This document shows, piece by piece, positions 40,905 to 49,467 of a stretch of 64,000 nt of DNA. The notes beneath the pieces are model-generated. The model was given only the letters and a program-made list of their open reading frames with translations, ran no database searches and was not told the origin of the DNA. Every line of letters starts with the position of its first letter. Within the stretch, counting starts at the first letter, position 1. Both the position numbers and the translations under genes were made by a program. Origin of the DNA: Chitinivibrionia bacterium (GTDB taxonomy: Bacteria; Fibrobacterota; Chitinivibrionia; Chitinivibrionales; Chitinivibrionaceae); contig WRAZ01000001.1 in the NCBI GenBank assembly GCA_009779925.1, forward strand, positions 186,001-250,000. Reading direction: 5' to 3'.

Positions 40905-41594
40905 TTATCTTCCGCCGAGAGTGAAAGTAAATCCGAGAGACATATTCAATGCGTCGTTGGTTTCAAAGTTGCCGCCGAAACCGAGAGATATAACAGACGA
41001 GTTGCCTAATTCGTAGCCAAAACCAAAGTTCCAGAATGTGTAATCTCCGCTAAGGTCAGCGTCGCTCATTCCGTCAAAAACGTGTCCGAAAATTTCAGCA
41101 CCTACAAACATTGAGCCAATCGGCTTAACTACAGAATATCCCCAAGCAAACGCATTTCCGGTCTCATAGTAATCCGGATTGCTTGCAAAACCTACATTGT
41201 AATTCATTTGCATTCCGGAATTAAGCTCCCAAGTGTAAATTAAAGATGCGCCGTATTCGCCAAAGGTGCTGAGAGTGCCAAAAGTTTCTATAGCAAGAAC
41301 ATTGGGTATCAATCCGAATTTCAAGCTAAATTCAGGCGCTTCAAAACCACGGTCTTTTTCGTTGACATTGTTTATTGTCCAATTGTTGCCGATACCGATG
41401 TTAAATCTTTCACCTATTCCATAAGTAATATGTGAGCCGATACCAATGCGAGAACTATCAACAAAACCAGTCCCGATGGAAGTTTCGATTTCGATTTCGT
41501 CGTTTCCGACCAATTCAGCTGTTGATGTTGCAAACGGATGAGCCCAAGCAACACATACCAAACCTGCAAGCAATAAACTGATAACCTTTTTCAT
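40905..41594 (-). CDS. outer-membrane beta-barrel protein, paralog B
   Basis: A 229-residue exported protein: signal peptide MKKVISLLLAGLVCVAWA, then barrel-like strands (IEIETSIGTGF, ERFNIGIGNNW, SLIYTWELNSGMQMNYNVGFA). Its end SLGFGGNFETNDALNMSLGF matches paralog A. AAGGAG precedes the ATG. It forms its own unit, with a promoter element upstream and terminator downstream. Function not recognised. Confidence 0.7.
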   Translation of the reverse strand: MKKVISLLLAGLVCVAWAHPFATSTAELVGNDEIEIETSIGTGFVDSSRIGIGSHITYGIGERFNIGIGNNWTINNVNEKDRGFEAPEFSLKFGLIPNVLAIETFGTLSTFGEYGASLIYTWELNSGMQMNYNVGFASNPDYYETGNAFAWGYSVVKPIGSMFVGAEIFGHVFDGMSDADLSGDYTFWNFGFGYELGNSSVISLGFGGNFETNDALNMSLGFTFTLGGR

Positions 41595-41662
41595 AAAACA
41601 CTCCTTTTTGTCGGAAACACCGACGTTTTACGTTAATAAAAACAGATAACCATTAAAAAAAT

Positions 41663-41687
41663 TCGGCGAAAAATTACTATTTGCCGA
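41663..41687 (-). promoter_or_regulatory. promoter-like element for beta-barrel paralog B
   Basis: Reads TCGGCAAATAGTAATTTTTC on the minus strand, then GCCGA, so that TCGGC/GCCGA arms flank the AT core. It lies about 70 bases before the start. Confidence 0.55.
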
Positions 41688-41811
41688 AACAAAAAAGAGA
41701 AAAATTTGTAAAAAAAGTAAATATTTGAGCATTTTGTTGAATTTTGTATTATATTTATCCGAAATCAATTCGGCGATAACGTATTTTTACCAAAAAAAGA
41801 AAGGAAAAATT

Positions 41812-42522
41812 ATGTTTAACAGGATTTTGGTGTGTTTGTCTCTTGGTTTTTTTGTGGTGTTTTGCTTTGTAATGCTCATTCCATACACTATTATGTTTCT
41901 TCCTGTACTGAACAAGCAACAACAGCGCTTGGCTTATTTTGTTCAGTGGTTTTGCTCTCGTTTCTGCCTTTTTTCTTCGGGTGCAAAAGTTAAGTTTACG
42001 GGCGTAGAAAATGTTCCCAAAGACAACATTTATTGTATTGTCGCCAACCATCAGGGAATGCTCGATATTCCGATTTTAATGCGCATTTCCCCTTGGACTT
42101 TAGGGTTTATCACCAAAAAAGAATTGCGCTACCTTCCTGTATTAAATGTTTGGATGATTGCGCTCGGCTGTATCTTTTTAGACAGAAAAAGCGCCCGAAA
42201 AGCCGTCGGTGTATTCGGCAAAGCCGCAAAGCAGTTGCAAAGCGGACATCCGATGGCAATTTTCCCTGAAGGCACGCGCAGTAAAAACGGCGAAATTGCG
42301 GATTTTAAGGCAGGCGCATTAAAACTCGTGATAAAAGCCCAAGTTCCCATAGTTCCTGTAAGCATCAACGGAAGCGGAATTGTGGAGGGTCGGAATAAAT
42401 CAAAAATTGTATCTGTCGTCGTTCATCCCAGAATCGAATTTAGCGAAATAGCCGATATGGAAACTGTAGAAATAGCCGCAAAAATCCGCTCAATTATAGT
42501 TTCGGCGGCGAAAAAACAATGA
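41812..42522 (+). CDS. 1-acyl-sn-glycerol-3-phosphate acyltransferase (PlsC family), second copy
   Basis: A 236-residue acyltransferase with an N-terminal membrane helix, the HX4D motif NHQGMLD, FLDRKSARKA and FPEGTRSKNG. AAAGGAAAAATT precedes the ATG at 41812; the longer frame to 41725 has no good start. Its stop overlaps the start of the glycosyltransferase (ATGA), so the two are coupled. The pairing suggests that one acylates and the other glycosylates a lipid, but this is inference. Confidence 0.88.
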   Translation: MFNRILVCLSLGFFVVFCFVMLIPYTIMFLPVLNKQQQRLAYFVQWFCSRFCLFSSGAKVKFTGVENVPKDNIYCIVANHQGMLDIPILMRISPWTLGFITKKELRYLPVLNVWMIALGCIFLDRKSARKAVGVFGKAAKQLQSGHPMAIFPEGTRSKNGEIADFKAGALKLVIKAQVPIVPVSINGSGIVEGRNKSKIVSVVVHPRIEFSEIADMETVEIAAKIRSIIVSAAKKQ

Positions 42523-43697
42523 TTTTTGCTACAGTCGGCGCAGTTGTTTCTTCGCTTTATTTAGCAGTTTGCTTTTATTTGTCGCGTGGGCTTAAGAATG
42601 TGGCTTCGACAGGCTCAGCCACCGAGACTGAGCCATCGCGACATAAGCTACCGTCTTCATTCGCTAATTCGGTGGCTGAGCCTGTCGAAGCCACCACTGC
42701 AGTAAGCATAATAATCTGCGCGCGAAACGAAGAAAAAAACATTTCACATCTTCTTAACTGCTTGCTTTCTCAAACATATTCACCCGAATTACTGCAAATT
42801 ATAGTCGCCGACGACCGTTCCACCGACAACACCGCCGAAATAGTTTTGTCTTTCAAAGAAAAATTAAAAAATCTCTCGCTTATCCGAATTACACGAACAG
42901 GGGAGGGCTTTTCTCCAAAAAAATACGCGTTCGAGCAAGCAATAAAAATTGCCGTCGGCGAAATTATTTTGCAAACCGACGCAGATAGCATTGTTCCGAA
43001 CGACTGGATAGAAAAATCTGTTGCGCCTTTCGCTAATGAAAAAATTGCACTTTCGCAAGGAATTGTAAAATATCGCTTTGACAAAGGCAACAAAATTTCG
43101 CCAATTCTTAAAGTTTACCAAAACTTCGACTTTCTTTCTCACGGAATTGTAGCCGCCGCGAGTATCGGAAAAAACATTCCGCTTAACGCAAATGCCAACA
43201 ATTTCGCCTTTCGCAAAAAAGACTACGAAACATCGGGCGGCTACGGAAATCTAACTCAAGCTGTAGGCGGCGACGACGGTCTTTTAATGCAAAAAATATG
43301 GGAAAGCGGCAAAAAAATACATTTCAACGCAAACTCAATCGTAGAAACACAACCCGAATATTCGTGGAAAAATCTAATAAATCAGCGCAAAAAATGGGGC
43401 TCGGAAACGCGCTTTTATTTGCCGAAACAAACGGCAATCCTCGCTGTTATTTTCATGTTTTATTGCTTTATATTTGTCTTTCCCATTCTTTTTATCGTAA
43501 AAATTATCGGCGAACTGTTTTTTATGCGCAGGGGATTGGCAATTTTCGACGAAAAAAATCTCCTGCCACATATAATCTGGACTTCACCGCTGAATTTATT
43601 CATAACGATTTATTCGGTAATCTGCGGAATTTTTGCCAAATTTGAATGGAAGGGCGATGTTTATAAGAGTAAAACAAAGAGAAAAGAGAAACTGTAA
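42519..43697 (+). CDS. membrane glycosyltransferase (GT2) with in-frame repeat insertion
   Basis: A 392-residue family 2 glycosyltransferase. One N-terminal helix (residues 4-24) is followed by the GT-A domain (VSIIICARNEEKNI, IIVADDRSTDNTAEI, LQTDADSIVPNDW), an acceptor region with GGDDGLLMQKI, the QRKKWGSE motif (Q/RxxRW-like) and two C-terminal helices. Residues about 28-59 (ASTGSATETEPSRH...VAEPVEAT) come from a palindromic repeat inserted in frame between the helix and the catalytic domain. The stop lies inside the 3' end of the convergent RNase P RNA gene. Confidence 0.85.
   Translation: MIFATVGAVVSSLYLAVCFYLSRGLKNVASTGSATETEPSRHKLPSSFANSVAEPVEATTAVSIIICARNEEKNISHLLNCLLSQTYSPELLQIIVADDRSTDNTAEIVLSFKEKLKNLSLIRITRTGEGFSPKKYAFEQAIKIAVGEIILQTDADSIVPNDWIEKSVAPFANEKIALSQGIVKYRFDKGNKISPILKVYQNFDFLSHGIVAAASIGKNIPLNANANNFAFRKKDYETSGGYGNLTQAVGGDDGLLMQKIWESGKKIHFNANSIVETQPEYSWKNLINQRKKWGSETRFYLPKQTAILAVIFMFYCFIFVFPILFIVKIIGELFFMRRGLAIFDEKNLLPHIIWTSPLNLFITIYSVICGIFAKFEWKGDVYKSKTKRKEKL
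42600..42694. repeat. inverted repeat inserted in the glycosyltransferase gene
   Basis: GTGGCTTCGACAGGCTCAGC plus CACCG at 42600-42624 is mirrored without mismatch by CGGTGGCTGAGCCTGTCGAA plus GCCAC at 42670-42694, with 45 bases between. TTCGACAGGCTCAGCCACC is a repeat type seen in many unrelated genomes. The whole 95-base unit keeps the reading frame. Confidence 0.88.
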
Positions 43698-44057
43698 GCC
43701 GAGTTTTGTTCAGATGTTTCCACCCTTGACAGCCATTTATCTAAGCGACCTACCTGAAATTATAGAGCGAACAACTCAATTTCTGTTTGGTCTTGCAACG
43801 GACGGGGTTTTTCTTTTTTGCTTGTTGCCAAACAAAACGGCGGTCTCTTACACCGCCTTTTCACCACTCACCCCCAACTAAATGAGAGCGGACTGTTCTC
43901 TGCGACACTATCCATAACGAAACTTAGATTTATTTGCGAACTTTGCTCGCTAACAAAACTAAAATTTCATTTCCGACCTTTCGCTCGGCGTCCTGTTCTT
44001 TGTTGCTCGGACTTTCCTCACCTGCAAAAACGCAAGCGCGACTGTCCGTTTCTCTTT
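43683..44057 (-). ncRNA. rnpB: RNase P RNA, class A
   Basis: The catalytic RNA that trims tRNA 5' ends. The minus strand begins AAAGAGAAACGGACAGTCGC and contains GCAGGTGAGGAAAGTCCGAG (conserved region I). It ends in CTCGGCTTACAGTTTCTCTT, whose last bases pair with the first (P1 helix). Length of about 375 bases is normal. Its 3' end overlaps the last codons and stop of the convergent glycosyltransferase gene by about 15 bases. It starts just below the rpsD terminator; no clean promoter was identified. Confidence 0.93.
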
Positions 44058-44061
44058 CCTC

Positions 44062-44099
44062 AAAAAAATAAGGTCTCGGAAATTTTTATTCTCAAGACC
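44062..44099 (-). terminator. terminator after rpsD
   Basis: On the minus strand GGTCTTG pairs with CGAGACC around a loop, followed by TTATTTTTTT. It lies about 30 bases after the rpsD stop and directly before the rnpB 5' end. Confidence 0.75.
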
Positions 44100-44127
44100 C
44101 CATTTATGTAAAAAATATTCGCAACTA

Positions 44128-44739
44128 TTACTTGGAGTAGAGTTCCACAACAAGTTGAACGTCTGCGATTACTTCTATATCGTGTTTCTCGGGGAGGCGT
44201 CTTACCTCGCCTTTCAAATCCACTTTTGAAAATTCTAACCATTCGGGTACGCTTCTTGTGTTATCCGCTACAAGTGCGTGCAAAAATTTCTTTCTGTCGT
44301 CGCCTGCCGCAATAGTGATTTTGTCGCCTACAGACACTTTGTAAGACGGAATATCAACCTTTTTGTCGTTTACTCTGATGTGAGCGTGGTTTACAATTTG
44401 TCTTGCTTGCGCGCGCGATTTTGCAAATCCCATTGCGAAGATTACGTTGTCCAAACGACGTTCCAAAAGGATAAGCAGGTTGTCCCCTGTAACGCCTTGC
44501 ATTTGTTTTGCTTTCAAGAAAGTATTGCGGAATTGTTTTTCGGTAAGTCCGTAAGCAAAACGCAATTTCTGTCTTTCGCGCATCTGAATACCGTATTCGC
44601 TCAAACGACCTCTATGTTGTTTCAGCGGTCCGGGTGGGTTTGGTCTTTTATCCAAAAGACGTTGAAATTTTTCATTACCGAAGATATTCGCACCAAGACG
44701 GCGAACAATTTTACCTTTTGGGTCAAGATTTCGTGACAT
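44128..44739 (-). CDS. rpsD: 30S ribosomal protein S4
   Basis: A 203-residue S4, a primary 16S rRNA binder. The start MSRNLDPKGKIVRRLGANIFG, the S4 RNA-binding domain (LLILLERRLDNVIFAMGFAKSRAQARQIVNHAHIRVN) and full length are typical. It stands away from the alpha operon, as it does in some other phyla. AGGAGAAG precedes the ATG. Confidence 0.96.
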   Translation of the reverse strand: MSRNLDPKGKIVRRLGANIFGNEKFQRLLDKRPNPPGPLKQHRGRLSEYGIQMRERQKLRFAYGLTEKQFRNTFLKAKQMQGVTGDNLLILLERRLDNVIFAMGFAKSRAQARQIVNHAHIRVNDKKVDIPSYKVSVGDKITIAAGDDRKKFLHALVADNTRSVPEWLEFSKVDLKGEVRRLPEKHDIEVIADVQLVVELYSK

Positions 44740-44820
44740 TCACTTCTCCTAAAAACTTTAATTTTTTTCTTATTTAAAATAACTTGCCGCGGTCATTTAT
44801 GAAGAAAAATTCTTTGACGT

Positions 44821-44845
44821 GTGGAGTAAAATAACAAATGCCAAA
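44821..44845 (-). promoter_or_regulatory. promoter-like element for rpsD
   Basis: Reads GGCATTTGTTATTTTACTCC on the minus strand, a variant of the recurring motif about 80 bases before rpsD. Confidence 0.4.
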
Positions 44846-44923
44846 GCAAAAAAGCATACTTTTTTTGAAACTTGTGCTGTTTTTTTGAAAATTCTTCTGA
44901 AACCACTCTGAATTTGCGCATTT

Positions 44924-45811
44924 TTACAGCAGATTTGCCGCCATTTCCGCTAATTTTGAGCGCTCGCACTTAACAAGCGTTATCGACGACGACAGGCTTT
45001 CGTTCGCAAACCTGTCCACAACCCGCATAAGTCCGCAGTCTTGTGCGCTAATATTTTGGTTGTCTATCTGATAAGGGTCGCCCGCAAGAATTATCTTTGT
45101 TCCTTCGCCCGCCCGCGTAAGAATTGTCTTTATTTCGTGAAGCGACAAATTCTGCGCCTCGTCAATAACCAAATACTGATTATGAATAGAACGTCCGCGA
45201 ATATACGGCAGAGGCTCAATCAGCAAAATGCCGCGCTCGGTTAAGTCCTTAAAACCTTGGATTTTACTGCGCATAGTCTTTCTTCGCTTAATCAAAAAAT
45301 CCACGTTATCCGAAATCGGATACATCCAAGGTCCCAGTTTTTCCTCAATAGTCCCCGGCAAAAATCCGATGTCCTGCCCAAGCGAAATTGTGGGGCGCGC
45401 CACTAAAACCCGCTCGTATTCGCCGCAATCTATGGTTTTGTAAAGCCCCGCCGCAACAGCCAGAAGCGTTTTTCCCGTCCCTGCTTTTCCGACGAGGACT
45501 ACAAGCGGAATGTCGTCGTTAAGAAGCGCGTCCAAAGCAAGCGTTTGCTCAATGTTTTTCGGGACAAGCCAGTGTGGGATTTCGTTTGCCGCCGCAGAAA
45601 GCGGATAAAATTCGTCCGTATCTTTATTAAATCGCGCAAAACACGCGATGTCGGGATTTTTGTCGCTCAATAATTTGTAGTACCCGTTTGCAAGCAGCTT
45701 TTCTTCGGCGTTGTTTTTTACGGGTTTGCCTTTTTTTATGTCCTCTATGCCACTCTCGTCAATAGCAATTTCTCTGTAAATCGGGTAATTTTCTTCTATC
45801 TTAAACGCCAC
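44924..45811 (-). CDS. PhoH-family ATPase lacking the PIN domain
   Basis: A 295-residue P-loop ATPase. After a 90-residue linker-like N-terminus comes KNIEQTLALDALLNDDI, then Walker A GKAGTGKT at residues 108-115 and Walker B YLVIDEAQN, with the conserved QDIGFLPGT and ILAGDPYQID of PhoH/YlaK. Relatives of this type usually carry an N-terminal PIN nuclease domain of about 130 residues, and here only the linker that follows it is present. The start is GTG, with GGAG inside the end of the ferredoxin gene. It may act on RNA as an ATP-driven factor. Confidence 0.85.
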   Translation of the reverse strand: MAFKIEENYPIYREIAIDESGIEDIKKGKPVKNNAEEKLLANGYYKLLSDKNPDIACFARFNKDTDEFYPLSAAANEIPHWLVPKNIEQTLALDALLNDDIPLVVLVGKAGTGKTLLAVAAGLYKTIDCGEYERVLVARPTISLGQDIGFLPGTIEEKLGPWMYPISDNVDFLIKRRKTMRSKIQGFKDLTERGILLIEPLPYIRGRSIHNQYLVIDEAQNLSLHEIKTILTRAGEGTKIILAGDPYQIDNQNISAQDCGLMRVVDRFANESLSSSITLVKCERSKLAEMAANLL

Positions 45812-45814
45812 ATT

Positions 45815-45979
45815 TCACTCCTTTACAGCGCCAATCGGACAAATTCTCGCGCACAATCCGCAACTAACACACAATTCCGCATTTATTACAGCAACATTCG
45901 GCATAAAAATCGCAGTTCTCGGGCAAATCGCTACACAAGTCCCGCACCCGTCGCAGTTGTTTTCGATTATTTGAGGCAT
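45815..45979 (-). CDS. small 2x[4Fe-4S] ferredoxin
   Basis: A 54-residue ferredoxin. It reads MPQIIENN, then [12 protein letters not shown] and later [12 protein letters not shown], two complete CxxCxxCxxxCP motifs for two [4Fe-4S] clusters. The first half matches clostridial-type ferredoxins in length. AGGAAAAA precedes the ATG. It lies 10 bases behind the prepilin-like gene and its end contains the ribosome-binding site of the phoH-like gene. It is probably a low-potential electron carrier of anaerobic metabolism. Confidence 0.85.
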   Translation of the reverse strand: MPQIIENNCDGCGTCVAICPRTAIFMPNVAVINAELCVSCGLCARICPIGAVKE

Positions 45980-45989
45980 ATTTTTCCTA

Positions 45990-47456
45990 CTAAGGTATGT
46001 TTATCGTAATAGTGGCATCTACGTGTGCTATTCCTGCGGGGGCGGGAATAGGTGGGCTTATTATGGGATTACCGATATTTCTTGCTCGTATGTCAAATGA
46101 AAAAGCCGCAGGCGCTGATGTAAGTGGCGCTCTTACGCGTAAAGTTGCTCTGTTTCTGTAGACGTTGCTTACTTCAAAAAAGCTAAAGCCTTGACCGAGC
46201 ACATCGAATTCGTACCTTAAAAAATAGGCAGAAGTATCTTCGTCAACAGCAAATAAATTTGCAATATTGTCTCCGACAGATGCGTTTCTTGGGACGGTGA
46301 ATGATGTTGTTTGAACTGTCGAACTTAGTGGATGAAACAACAAAGCTGTCGGCGGTTCGTTTACGTCGATAATTCTAACAGTTGCCGCTATTGGGTGCTC
46401 TGCTCCATCTACAGTAATTGTAAAGGTGTACTTTGAAGTTCTCTCGTAGTTAAAATTGTAGCCACTTCTTGCTATAACGCGATTTCCGTCTAATCTAAAC
46501 GGGAAAGTAGTGCCTATCGTCCAATTTGCAGGAGGGTTGAGTGTAAAGTTTCCTGTGCAGTTTATTGTTCCGACGGATTGTTCCTGACGAGATAATACGC
46601 CTCCTATTTCTTCAAAAAGCTCTCCTTCAAACGTAGGAGGACAGTTGTTGCCCGGGGTATCGTTGCCTGCGGGTAGCAATCTTCTGAATCTAAACTCAAC
46701 GCCGATTTGACGTCCTGCCGCTCCTGCGCAACTGAGATAGCGAAGGTCAAAACGCAAATTGGTGTTTGAGTCTATATTCTGCAACGTATTAGTATCTATG
46801 GCTATGCTTTGATTTCTTACTGAGCGCACCAATCCTCTGTTAGGACCTGTTATTTCAAGACCTCTCGCCGCTTCCGCATCGTTGAGATGTGGAGACACAG
46901 AAAATAGTGTAATATTTTCTGTGCTTATACTATTGTCATTGGCGGCAAAATCTAAATGTCGCGTTATTATTACAAGGCTGGCTGTTCCGCCTCGGGTGTC
47001 GTTTTCGTCTACGCGGATAATCGGGGCGTTTTGCACAGAGGATTGCGGGTTGCAAATATTATTTATGTCTATAATACTGGTAATTGTAACAGGGGGAGTC
47101 ATTCCGTCTTGCGCAACTGCCGTAACTCGCACAAAAAGAGTAGTTCCTTCTCCTGCTTCAAAAGACCATTCTCTATCAATTCGTCTTCCGTTTGGGGCGG
47201 TATAAACGTCGGTTTGTACATCTCCGCCTTGAACAACGTTTTCTAAATCCATAAGTAGTTCGGTACTTGCAACTATCTCATTCATCTTTGCTCTTGCCGC
47301 GGCTAGGGTCATATCCATATCCCGCGTGCCCGAAGTTGTTCTCACGGACATTGTTAAGATTGTTCCGAGTAAGAGAACCGTCAGCGACAGTCCTACCATT
47401 GCTACGACTACTTCTATAAGTGAATAACCGTTGTTTTTTCTTAAGACATCAAGCAT
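45990..47456 (-). CDS. type IV prepilin-like protein fused to cadherin-like domains
   Basis: A 488-residue protein. The N-terminus has a prepilin peptidase site (KNNG before [10 protein letters not shown]; cleavage after G10, with the conserved Glu at mature position 5) followed by a hydrophobic helix to about residue 38. The rest is beta-rich, with a cadherin-like IDVNEPP near residue 375 and similar strands after it, ending in TITINIP. A pilin of this size is large, and the cadherin-like part suggests adhesion. AAGGGCGG precedes the ATG. A good promoter lies just upstream. Confidence 0.78.
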   Translation of the reverse strand: MLDVLRKNNGYSLIEVVVAMVGLSLTVLLLGTILTMSVRTTSGTRDMDMTLAAARAKMNEIVASTELLMDLENVVQGGDVQTDVYTAPNGRRIDREWSFEAGEGTTLFVRVTAVAQDGMTPPVTITSIIDINNICNPQSSVQNAPIIRVDENDTRGGTASLVIITRHLDFAANDNSISTENITLFSVSPHLNDAEAARGLEITGPNRGLVRSVRNQSIAIDTNTLQNIDSNTNLRFDLRYLSCAGAAGRQIGVEFRFRRLLPAGNDTPGNNCPPTFEGELFEEIGGVLSRQEQSVGTINCTGNFTLNPPANWTIGTTFPFRLDGNRVIARSGYNFNYERTSKYTFTITVDGAEHPIAATVRIIDVNEPPTALLFHPLSSTVQTTSFTVPRNASVGDNIANLFAVDEDTSAYFLRYEFDVLGQGFSFFEVSNVYRNRATLRVRAPLTSAPAAFSFDIRARNIGNPIISPPIPAPAGIAHVDATITINIP

Positions 47457-47503
47457 AAAAACCGCCCTTCGTCAATTTTTTTTATATTTTCTTCAATATA
47501 AAT

Positions 47504-47532
47504 ATAATACATCGCATAAGACAAGTTGTCAA
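47504..47532 (-). promoter_or_regulatory. sigma70-type promoter for the prepilin-like gene
   Basis: On the minus strand TTGACA (47527-47532) and TATTAT (47504-47509) are separated by exactly 17 bases. This is the only near-consensus -35/-10 pair noticed in the window. It lies about 50 bases before the ATG. Confidence 0.7.
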
Positions 47533-47570
47533 GTTTTTGTGTTTTCGGGGTAATTTCTGCGAAAAAAATC

Positions 47571-48566
47571 TTACTCTCTAATCATTGAGCGGAATGTTCG
47601 CATTGTTGAAGACGATACTCGTTGTGTGTTTATCAATGGCTCAAGTTCGGCTATTTGTCGGCGGATTTCAGCGGGAAATCTGCGGAAATTAGAGGCTTTT
47701 CGCGTTTCTTCCAAAATCATTACGCCGTTATGATAGCCGCCGTCTCTGAAATACAGGCGCGAGGCGGTCAGCGCAATATTTATCGCCGCCAAATCGTCGC
47801 CGCGGGCAATGTAATAGCGTTTTTGAGTCCACATAAGAAAGCGGCTTTCGGGGAACTCTTTAAGGAGGCGCGGCAACATTTCGCCTGCTTTGTCCAAGCG
47901 ATTTTCGCGAACATAGACATCGACCAAAACCATTTCGGCGGCTCTGTTCATAAATCGGGCGTATCTCACGCATCGTTCAAGCGCGGTTATTCCTTGTTGC
48001 GGATTTCTTGTAAGTCCCGTAAATACTCCCAACGGACCTAATCTGCGGCGTAATTCGGCTTGCGCGTAATCAAAAAATCCCAAATAATATTGCGTGTCGT
48101 AGTTTTTGGGGTCGCAGGCGTGTGCCTGTCTTAAAATTTCAAGCGAGCGCAGACCTAAGCGCGCACCTGCGGCAAGTCTTCCTTCCAAAAGTAAAAATGC
48201 GGCGTTTGCCGACATCAGAAATCCGCGCAACATAATCAAATCGCAGGAAGTCGGGTCGTCTTCGAGCATTGCTTCGACTAATCGAATGCCTACGTCGTAA
48301 ATTTCAAAGAATTTTTCTCTGTCCAAAACCTCGTTAAAGTCAAGGTTTTTTAAGCCGATTGCGGCGACTGCAAGGTAATAATACAACGGCTCGGATGGGT
48401 ATTTTTCAAGAAGTTGGTCGGTCATTTTGTATGCTTTGTCGAATTCGCAATTTACAAGCAAGTTGTTGAGTATTCGGGCTTGGGCTATTGGTTTTTCTCC
48501 AACTTTGTAGGTTTGGGCAAACGCCGCAACGGCGCAAAAAAGCGCCAATATTATAACTTTTTTCAT
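47571..48566 (-). CDS. exported TPR protein, copy 2
   Basis: A 331-residue exported protein. A signal peptide (MKKVIILALFCAVAAFAQ) is followed by helical repeats of TPR type (about 25-300; LLVNCEFDKAYKMTDQLLEKYPSEPLYYYLAV). YDTQYYLGFFDYAQAELRRRLGPLG and the loops around it resemble the gene just before it, showing that the two are paralogs. It follows that gene with a 1-base gap. The role is unknown; both may be periplasmic scaffolds. Confidence 0.7.
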   Translation of the reverse strand: MKKVIILALFCAVAAFAQTYKVGEKPIAQARILNNLLVNCEFDKAYKMTDQLLEKYPSEPLYYYLAVAAIGLKNLDFNEVLDREKFFEIYDVGIRLVEAMLEDDPTSCDLIMLRGFLMSANAAFLLLEGRLAAGARLGLRSLEILRQAHACDPKNYDTQYYLGFFDYAQAELRRRLGPLGVFTGLTRNPQQGITALERCVRYARFMNRAAEMVLVDVYVRENRLDKAGEMLPRLLKEFPESRFLMWTQKRYYIARGDDLAAINIALTASRLYFRDGGYHNGVMILEETRKASNFRRFPAEIRRQIAELEPLINTQRVSSSTMRTFRSMIRE

Positions 48567-48567
48567 A

Positions 48568-49467
48568 TTAGTGGCGTCTTGTTCTTCTTTGGAAATGTCT
48601 CATCATCTGCTCATTATTGCTTTCTTGCTGTATTCTTTCGAGTATTCTTGCCGCGACGGCGTCTCTTTTTTCGGCTTCGCCTAAAGCATCATAAGCCTCA
48701 AACAATGCCCAAAGTGCGACCGAATTCGACGGATAAAGCGCCAAAACGCTGTTGGCTATTCTTATGGCGTCTTGTTCGCGCCTTCTTTCGTTTAGGTACA
48801 TTTCCATAAGGTCATAGTTTACTATAAGATTGGTGAAAATTCCCTCATTTCGCACGGTTTCGAGATTTCTGAGTGCGCGTGGACGGTTGTCTCTTACTCC
48901 CGGCATCCACCATAAAAGCCGAGCGTTTGCGCCTATCCAGTATTCATAAACTCCCGTTCCGTATAAAACATCTTTTACCTCGTCGGAATTCAGGTTCTCA
49001 AAAATTTCCATAGCCCTTGTGGCAAGACGAAGCGACGAAACCAAGCGACCGTTCACCCGCTCAAACGCTCCCTGAATGCCTATTGTTGACGCTAAAAAGA
49101 AGTCGTTCCATTGGCAATTTAGGTTTCTGTTGCGTTCGCCCACCTGAATTCCTTGGTTGCACGCCTCGTAAAACGCTCTTTCGTGAACGTTGTTTCGCAG
49201 GTAAAGCATTTGATAGTGAAAAATAGCCGCACGAAAGAAATATCCTGCGGGATGGTCGGGAAATTGTCTAATTAAACCGTTTGCAACCTGATGCGCGTCG
49301 GCAAATCTTTCCTCAAAAACAAGTTCGACGCATCGCTTTCCGTCCGCAAGAATTCGGGGATTAGGCATAGAAGAAGCAACCGTCGCAGATGCAAACATCA
49401 GCGTAAAAAGCAACGCTAAAAGAAGCGTTCTATTCGGTTTCAGTTTGCTCAAATCTTTCATAAACAT
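48568..49467 (-). CDS. exported TPR protein, copy 1
   Basis: A protein of about 299 residues with a hydrophobic export signal (RTLLLALLFTLMFASATVAS) and TPR-like helices (CVELVFEERFADAHQVANGLIRQFPDHPAGYFFRAAIF). GTGVYEYWIGANARLLWWMPGVRDNRP matches in position YYLGFFDYAQAELRRRLGPLG of copy 2. The start MFMKDLSKLKP near 49467 overlaps the end of the lipoprotein gene by 38 bases; a longer frame to 49530 is less likely. Function unknown. Confidence 0.68.
   Translation of the reverse strand: MFMKDLSKLKPNRTLLLALLFTLMFASATVASSMPNPRILADGKRCVELVFEERFADAHQVANGLIRQFPDHPAGYFFRAAIFHYQMLYLRNNVHERAFYEACNQGIQVGERNRNLNCQWNDFFLASTIGIQGAFERVNGRLVSSLRLATRAMEIFENLNSDEVKDVLYGTGVYEYWIGANARLLWWMPGVRDNRPRALRNLETVRNEGIFTNLIVNYDLMEMYLNERRREQDAIRIANSVLALYPSNSVALWALFEAYDALGEAEKRDAVAARILERIQQESNNEQMMRHFQRRTRRH

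Noticed and set aside
45815-45979. A frameshift in the small ferredoxin gene
   Set aside because: A run of Ts near the start made the frame look shifted at first, but the position of the neighbouring prepilin stop shows that the ferredoxin frame is intact.
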